Assembly: GCA_049646625.1 (NCBI GenBank)
Contig: JBARWE010000051.1
Coordinates: 1 to 36,840 of the forward strand
Direction: 5' to 3'
DNA length: 36,840 nt
From: PRO6 sp049646625
GTDB taxonomy: Bacteria; Pseudomonadota; Alphaproteobacteria; Rhizobiales; Xanthobacteraceae
The notes beneath the pieces were generated by a model. The model saw only the letters and a list, made by a program, of their open reading frames with translations, was not told where the DNA came from and searched no databases. Each line of letters begins with the position of its first letter. Positions within the stretch are counted from its first letter, which is position 1. Below, piece after piece: positions 31,904-36,840 of this stretch. The translations under genes were made by a program, and so were the position numbers.

Positions 31904-33106
31904 TTGTTGAGCCGGCGCGCGATGATGTTCGGCGGCGCGGCTCTGCTCACGGTCGGGGCCGATCTCGCGCGGGCCGCCGCGCCGGCCGGCTTCGACGAAT
32001 GGCGCGAACGGTTCCGCGCCAGAGCGCGCGGCCGCGGCATCTCGGATGCCACCTATACGCGGGTGATGGGCGCGATTGCGCCCGACATGAGCGTGTTCGA
32101 AAAAATCCGCGCGCAGCCCGAGTTCAACGAACAGATCTGGCAATATCTCAACCGTCGCGTCTCCGATTGGCGGCTGATCGCCGGCCGCGAGGCGCTGCGC
32201 CAGCATGGCACCCTGTTCGCGCGCATCGAGAAGGACTTTGGCGTCGAGCGCGGCACGCTGCTTGCGCTATGGGGGATCGAGTCCGCTTACGGCGACCCCG
32301 TGGTGCAGAAGAACCACATGCGGCCGGTGTTTCCTTCGCTGGCGGCGCTGGCGTGGCGCGAGCCGCGCCGGCGCAGCTATTGGGAAACCGAGCTGATCAA
32401 CGCGCTCACCATCGTCCAGCGCGGCTGGGGCAACCCGGACGATATGCGCGGCTCGTGGGCCGGTGCCATGGGCCATACGCAATGGATGCCCGAGGTGTGG
32501 CTCAATATCGGCCTCGACTACGATGGCGACGGCCGGGTCTCGCCGTTCGGCCGGCCCGACGACGCGCTCGCCTCCACCGCGCGCTACCTCATCCGGCGCG
32601 GCAAGTATCGCCGCGGCGAGCACTGGGGTTATGAAGTGCGCACGCCTGACGGTACGCGCGAGGGCAGCCGCAGCTATGCGGCATGGGCTGCCGCCGGCGT
32701 CACACGGGCCGACGGCAAACCGTTCCCGCAGCCGCACGCCAGCGCAAAGCTGTGGGTGCCGGTGCGCGGCGGCCCGGCCTTCCTGCTTGGGCCGAACTTC
32801 TACGCGGTGCGCAGCTACAATCCGTCGATGAACTACGCGCTGGCTATCGTCCATCTCGGTGACCGCATCCTTGGCGGCGGGCCGTTCGCGCATCCCTTCC
32901 CCGACTCGGAACGCGCGCTGACGCTGGCCGAGGTGCAGGAGATGCAGACGCGGCTGACGCGGGCCGGCTTCGACACCGGCGGCACCGATGGCCGCGTCGG
33001 CAACGCCACCATGCGCGCGGTGCGCGACTTCCAGCGCAAGGCCGGTCTCAAGCCGGACGGCTACGGCGGGCTTGAGGTGCTGGCACGGCTGCGGCGCGGC
33101 GGGTGA
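31904..33106 (+). CDS. lytic murein transglycosylase (MltB/SLT_2) with peptidoglycan-binding domain
   Basis: A 400-aa periplasmic enzyme that cleaves glycan strands to 1,6-anhydro muropeptides. An N-terminal export signal carries RR (about 1-25). The catalytic domain (about 28-325) has E126 in GIESAYG, followed by PSLAALAWREPRRRSYWETELINAL and GAMGHTQWMP. A C-terminal PG_binding_1 domain (about 340-398) includes LTRAGFDTGGTDGRVG and RDFQRKAGLKPDGYGG. The start is TTG 31904, 4 bases after efp; ATG 31922 is an alternative that loses six residues. Probably read through from efp. Confidence 0.9.
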   Translation: MLSRRAMMFGGAALLTVGADLARAAAPAGFDEWRERFRARARGRGISDATYTRVMGAIAPDMSVFEKIRAQPEFNEQIWQYLNRRVSDWRLIAGREALRQHGTLFARIEKDFGVERGTLLALWGIESAYGDPVVQKNHMRPVFPSLAALAWREPRRRSYWETELINALTIVQRGWGNPDDMRGSWAGAMGHTQWMPEVWLNIGLDYDGDGRVSPFGRPDDALASTARYLIRRGKYRRGEHWGYEVRTPDGTREGSRSYAAWAAAGVTRADGKPFPQPHASAKLWVPVRGGPAFLLGPNFYAVRSYNPSMNYALAIVHLGDRILGGGPFAHPFPDSERALTLAEVQEMQTRLTRAGFDTGGTDGRVGNATMRAVRDFQRKAGLKPDGYGGLEVLARLRRGG

Positions 33107-33120
33107 ATGTAAATTTTGTT

Positions 33121-33240
33121 CGTCATGGCCGGGCCATAGCCCGTCGAAGACGGGCGTAAACGCCCTTTCGTCCCGGCCATCCACGTCTTCCTTGATGAAG
33201 GTCCGTAAAACGTGGATGCCCGCAACGAGTGCGGGCATGT
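33121..33240. repeat. two-hairpin intergenic repeat (REP/BIME-like), copy 2
   Basis: Shares both end hairpins with 21136-21228, in opposite orientation: CATGGCCGGG...CCCGGCCATCCACGTCTT on the left and ACGTGGATGCCCGC...GCGGGCATG on the right. An extra internal palindrome (CCCGTCGAAGACGGGCG) lies in the first hairpin. It sits in the convergent gap between the transglycosylase and recJ and may help terminate both. Confidence 0.8.
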
Positions 33241-33281
33241 CGGGAGAGCCACGAGTCCGTTCCTCAAATTTACATTGTATG

Positions 33282-35105
33282 TCAGCGGATCGTCTCCGGT
33301 TCGCGGCCGGGACTTGCGACATCCGTAACGCGCAGTTGCACACGCTCCGTGCCCTGCCAGCGATCGATGCTCAAGGTGCCCGCGACATGCAGCGGCTGGC
33401 CGCGCGCCGCCAATAGCGCATTGCCGAGCGGCTGGCCGAGCGCACGGAAGGCGATGCCATTGACCTGCGCGCCATCGCCTGCCTTGAGGCGGACGCGCAC
33501 ATGCGCCTGCCCGACCTCGTCGGCATAGACAAGCTGATGCGCCGGCAGCGCCAGCATCGGCGTGGGATTGCCGGCACCGAACGGCCCGGCCCGCTCCAGC
33601 GTCGCGGCCAGTTCCGGCGTCACCGCGCGCGCACTCACCGCGCCGTCGATCGACAGCCGGTTGGCCTGCCGCGCCACGGCGACGCTTTCAGCCAGGGCCT
33701 TTTCGATGCTGGCGCGAAACTCCGGCAGTTGCGCCCGGCGTAGCGTGACGCCGGCCGCCATGGCATGGCCGCCGCCCTTGACCAGCACGCCCTGCTGGAC
33801 CGCCTGCCGTACCGCGCGGCCGAGATCGACGCCGGGGATCGAGCGCCCCGATCCCGAGCCTAACCCGCCCTCGCCCGGCCCCCACGCAATCGCGAATGCG
33901 GGACGTCCGAACTTTTCCTTGAGCCGCGCCGCGACCAAGCCGACCACGCCGGGATGCCAGCCGTCCTGCGCGGTGACGATCACCGCCGCCTTGTCCTCGC
34001 TGCCGAGCGCGGCCAGCGCCTCGGCTTCGGCCTGCGCTTCAGCCGCCTGCTCGATGACGCGGCGCTCCTGATTGAGGCGGTCGAGTTCGGCGGCTATCGC
34101 TGCGGCTTCCGAAACGTCGCCTTCGAGCAACAGCCGCACGCCGAGATCGGCGCGGCCGATGCGGCCGCCGGCATTGATGCGCGGCCCGAGCATGAAACCG
34201 AGGTGCCACGCCTCCGGCGGGCCGTTGAGGCGCGCCACATCCATCAGCGCGGTGTGGCCGACATGATCGCGGCGGCGCAACGCGATCAGCCCCTTGGCGA
34301 CCAGCGCGCGGTTGAGGCCGATCAGCGGCGCGACATCCGCGACGGTGCCGAGCGCGACGTGATGGAGCTGGTCGAGCAAATTCGGCTCGGGCCGCCCGGG
34401 CGTCCAGAAACCGCGCGTGCGCAGTTCGCGATTGACGGCCACCAGCGTCAACAGCACGAGACCGACGGCGGCGAGATGGCCAAGCCCGGACAGATCGTCG
34501 GGGCGATTGGGATTGACCAGCGCATCGATCGCCGGGAGATCCTCGCCGCTCTGGTGATGGTCGATCACCACCACACTCATGCTGAGCCGCTTCGCCTCCG
34601 CCAGCGGCTCAAGGCTGGTGGTGCCGCAATCGACGCAGATAAGCAGCGTGGCGCCGCGCTCGGCGAGCGAGCGCACCGCCTCGACGTTCGGGCCGTAGCC
34701 CTCGAAAATGCGGTCGGGAATATGGATCAGCGGATCGAGGCCGCAATGGCGCAGATGCCAGGCGAGCAGTGCCGCCGAGGTCGCGCCGTCCACGTCGTAA
34801 TCGCCGAAGATCGCCACGCGCTCACCGCGCGTTGCCGCGTCGGCCAGGCGGCGCGCCGCCGGCTCCATGTCGGTGACGGTGAACGGGTCGGGCAACAGCT
34901 TGCGGATGGTCGGATCGAGGAAGTCGGCGACAGCATCGAGATCGACGTTGCGCCCGGCCAGCACCCGCGCCAGCAACTCCGGCACCTGATGGGTCTGCGC
35001 GATCGCCAGCGCGCGTGCAGATCCACGCTCGTCGAGCCGGTCGCGCCACATTCGGCCGGTGGCCGAGCGCGTCACGCCGAGGAAGGCGGGCGCGGCCTCA
35101 GCCAC
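33282..35105 (-). CDS. recJ: single-stranded-DNA-specific exonuclease RecJ
   Basis: A 607-aa DHH-family 5'-3' exonuclease acting in recombination and mismatch repair. Motifs are DYDVDG at 102-107, CVDCGTT at about 158-164, DHH at 182-184, and LGPRINAGGRIG before the DHHA1 region with GGHAMAAG near the C-terminal third. GTG 35105 is chosen because it overlaps the upstream gene's stop and the alphaproteobacterial family begins just before PAFLGVTRS; the open frame to 35171 lies inside the neighbour. Minus-strand partner of the hydrolase and glpX. Confidence 0.93.
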   Translation of the reverse strand: MAEAAPAFLGVTRSATGRMWRDRLDERGSARALAIAQTHQVPELLARVLAGRNVDLDAVADFLDPTIRKLLPDPFTVTDMEPAARRLADAATRGERVAIFGDYDVDGATSAALLAWHLRHCGLDPLIHIPDRIFEGYGPNVEAVRSLAERGATLLICVDCGTTSLEPLAEAKRLSMSVVVIDHHQSGEDLPAIDALVNPNRPDDLSGLGHLAAVGLVLLTLVAVNRELRTRGFWTPGRPEPNLLDQLHHVALGTVADVAPLIGLNRALVAKGLIALRRRDHVGHTALMDVARLNGPPEAWHLGFMLGPRINAGGRIGRADLGVRLLLEGDVSEAAAIAAELDRLNQERRVIEQAAEAQAEAEALAALGSEDKAAVIVTAQDGWHPGVVGLVAARLKEKFGRPAFAIAWGPGEGGLGSGSGRSIPGVDLGRAVRQAVQQGVLVKGGGHAMAAGVTLRRAQLPEFRASIEKALAESVAVARQANRLSIDGAVSARAVTPELAATLERAGPFGAGNPTPMLALPAHQLVYADEVGQAHVRVRLKAGDGAQVNGIAFRALGQPLGNALLAARGQPLHVAGTLSIDRWQGTERVQLRVTDVASPGREPETIR

Positions 35106-35808
35106 AGCCGAGCCGGTCGGCGAGGTCGCCGAAGTCGCGCGCCACCACGTCCCAGTCGCCCTCGGCGGCAAAGTCTTTGGTCTGGTGCGGACCGTATTCG
35201 GTCGGCCGCACCACGAACGCCGTTTTCAGTCCCAGGTCCTGCGCCGCTTTCAGATCGCTGTTATGAGCCGCAACCATCATCAGGTCGGATGGCGCAAGCC
35301 GTAACAGCCGCGCCGCGCCGAGATAGACTTCGGGGTCCGGCTTGTAATGGCCGAACAGGTCGGTGCCGAACACCACGTCCCACGGCAGGCCGGCCTGCTT
35401 CGCCATGGCAGCGGTCAGCGCGAAATTGCCGTTCGACAGCGGCGCGATGAGAAAACGCGACTTCAGCCGCATCAATCCGGCGACGCTGTCGGGCCACGGC
35501 TGCAACCGCCGCCATCCCATGTTGATATGGTCGAGATCGTCGCGACCGAGATCCGGCAACCCAAACCGTGGCGCCAATCGCTCAAGCGATGCGCGCTGCA
35601 AGTCCTCAAGCACCACGAAGCCACGCTCCGGGTGCGCCCGCACCTCGTCCATCGACGGCTTGTAGGCGCCGCGCCAGGCATCGACCAGCCCGGTCCAGTC
35701 GCCATCGAGGCCGCGCGCGCGACCCCACGCGGTGAGATCGTTGATCAGGCTGCTGCGCCAGTCCACCACCGTGCCGAACACGTCGAACACCAGCGCCTGA
35801 ACGGCCAT
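35098..35808 (-). CDS. haloacid dehalogenase type II-like hydrolase
   Basis: A 236-aa HAD-superfamily protein of the L-2-haloacid dehalogenase subgroup. Nucleophile D9 lies in LVFDVFGTVVDWR, S125-N126 in APLSNGN, K156 in HYKPDPEVY and the acidic motif in MMVAAHNSDLKAA. The AAHNSDL motif and the WRSS after motif I are the type II pattern. The native substrate is uncertain; many such genes are housekeeping phosphatase-like or dehalogenase-like enzymes. It overlaps recJ by 8 bases and follows glpX by 10 bases, so the three are likely one transcript. Confidence 0.88.
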   Translation of the reverse strand: MAVQALVFDVFGTVVDWRSSLINDLTAWGRARGLDGDWTGLVDAWRGAYKPSMDEVRAHPERGFVVLEDLQRASLERLAPRFGLPDLGRDDLDHINMGWRRLQPWPDSVAGLMRLKSRFLIAPLSNGNFALTAAMAKQAGLPWDVVFGTDLFGHYKPDPEVYLGAARLLRLAPSDLMMVAAHNSDLKAAQDLGLKTAFVVRPTEYGPHQTKDFAAEGDWDVVARDFGDLADRLGCG

Positions 35809-35818
35809 CGCCCGAACC

Positions 35819-36814
35819 TCAGTCGAGATGGAATTTTTCCAGCTGCCGGTGCTCGGCTCGAATCATCCGCACCGTGCCCGTGACCGAACGCATCACCACG
35901 GTCTCGGTCTCGATCACGTCCTTGCGGAACTTGACGCCGGAGAGCAGCGAGCCGTCGGTGACACCGGTTGCGGCGAACAGGCAATCGCCCTTCACCATGT
36001 CCTCGATGCCGTAGATCTTGCGCGGATCGGCAACGCCCATCTTGGCGGCGCGCTCGCGCTTTTCCTCCGTGTCGAGGATCAGGCGGCACTGCATCTGGCC
36101 ACCAATGCAACGCAGCGCCGAGGCCGCCAGCACGCCCTCGGGCGCACCGCCGGTGCCGATATAGATATCGACGCCGGTGTTGTCGGGATCGGCGGTATGG
36201 ATCACGCCGGCAACGTCGCCGTCGGTGATCAGCCGCACCGCGGCGCCGGTGGCCCGCACCGCGGCGATGATCGCGGCGTGGCGCGGCCGGTCGAGCACCA
36301 GCGCGGTGATCGCCTCGGGCGCAACGCCCTTGGCCTTGGCGAGGCGGCGAATGTTGTCCTCGGGCGGCGCGTCGAGGTCGATCACGCCGGCTGCGTAACC
36401 GGGGCCGACGGCGATCTTTTCCATGTAGACGTCGGGCGCGTTGAGCAGCGTGCCGCCTTCGGCCATCGCCATGGTGGCGATCGCGCCCGGCATGTTCTTG
36501 GCGCACAGCGTGGTGCCTTCCAGCGGATCGACCGCGATATCCACCTTCGGCCCGGCCTTGGTGCCGACAGTCTCGCCGATGAACAGCATCGGCGCCTCGT
36601 CGCGCTCGCCCTCGCCGATCACCACGGTGCCCTCGATCGGCAGCTTGTTGAGTTCGCGCCGCATCGCATCGACCGCCGCCTGGTCGGCCGCCTTCTCGTC
36701 ACCGCGACCACGCAGCCGTGCCGCCGACACCGCCGCCCGCTCGGTTACGCGCACGATCTCGAGGGTCAGAATGCGTTCGAGCAGCTGCTGCGGGGGCACT
36801 GAGATGGTGGACAT
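35819..36814 (-). CDS. glpX: class II fructose-1,6-bisphosphatase GlpX
   Basis: A 331-aa gluconeogenic enzyme removing the 1-phosphate of fructose-1,6-bisphosphate; some bacterial members also cut sedoheptulose-1,7-bisphosphate. Key motifs are GEGERDE at 68-74, DPLEGTT at 96-102, GGAPEGVLAASALRC and the Thr/Gly-rich AATGVTDGSLL. ATG 36814 follows AAGGAG at a 9-base distance; the frame extends to 36832, but that start lacks such a box. First visible gene of the glpX-HAD-recJ unit; in relatives a homoserine dehydrogenase gene often lies upstream. Confidence 0.94.
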   Translation of the reverse strand: MSTISVPPQQLLERILTLEIVRVTERAAVSAARLRGRGDEKAADQAAVDAMRRELNKLPIEGTVVIGEGERDEAPMLFIGETVGTKAGPKVDIAVDPLEGTTLCAKNMPGAIATMAMAEGGTLLNAPDVYMEKIAVGPGYAAGVIDLDAPPEDNIRRLAKAKGVAPEAITALVLDRPRHAAIIAAVRATGAAVRLITDGDVAGVIHTADPDNTGVDIYIGTGGAPEGVLAASALRCIGGQMQCRLILDTEEKRERAAKMGVADPRKIYGIEDMVKGDCLFAATGVTDGSLLSGVKFRKDVIETETVVMRSVTGTVRMIRAEHRQLEKFHLD

Positions 36815-36840
36815 TCGCCAAAACTCCTTCAAACGGCCGG

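Noticed and set aside
33954..35450. 498-aa plus-strand frame across recJ and the HAD gene
   Set aside because: A shadow of the recJ codon pattern with no protein-like features.
1..36840. CRISPR arrays or insertion sequences
   Set aside because: No regularly spaced long repeats with unique spacers and no transposase genes were seen; the 11-bp array has no spacers.

Overview
The window is high-GC DNA from an alphaproteobacterium, most likely a Hyphomicrobiales member near Bradyrhizobium, Rhodopseudomonas or other Nitrobacteraceae/Xanthobacteraceae. The pointers are a GH17-GT2 beta-glucan synthase of the NdvB/NdvC type, the glpX/HAD/recJ order, liv-type ABC transporters, and two-hairpin intergenic repeats typical of that group. 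The assignment rests on gene content and protein style, not on a marker gene.

Layout. Positions 1-3148 hold the end of an unknown gene and a large membrane beta-glucan synthase. Positions 3149-17634 are an integrated phage-derived element inserted in tRNA-Lys(UUU). A perfect 48-bp direct repeat marks both ends, and the right copy is part of the intact tRNA. The element carries a P4-type integrase, an AlpA-like regulator, a chain of overlapping small genes, a RepA-like helicase ATPase followed by an iteron-like array, small and large terminase subunits, a row of late-type genes (one tape-measure-like), an opposed three-gene membrane cassette, a strongly structured non-coding stretch, and several small unknown genes. 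I find no portal, capsid, protease, baseplate or lysis gene. It is therefore either a decayed prophage or a compact phage-satellite-like element with its own packaging motor. Intact motifs, tight gene overlaps and conserved ends favour a maintained element, but this is inference.

To the right lie tRNA-Lys, tRNA-Ser(UGA) and tRNA-Glu(UUC). Next comes a long minus-strand block, read from high to low coordinates: a Tat-exported substrate-binding protein, a strong hairpin terminator and a 0.7-kb gap, livH-livM-livG-livF, and then three uncharacterised envelope genes (a secreted protein, a small cupredoxin-like protein and a polytopic membrane protein with a large soluble C-terminal part). The trio follows livF by only 58 bp and may form a functional unit with the importer.

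The right end is core genome: a small secreted CRGC-tailed protein, the EF-P beta-lysylation set (epmB and epmA facing away from efp), a lytic transglycosylase, then recJ, a type II haloacid dehalogenase-like hydrolase and glpX on the minus strand.

The best candidates for something undescribed are: (1) the tRNA-Lys element as a satellite-like system, with its 11-bp iteron array, end-specific CGTTACCC repeats and structured RNA-like region; and (2) the liv-linked secreted/cupredoxin/membrane trio.
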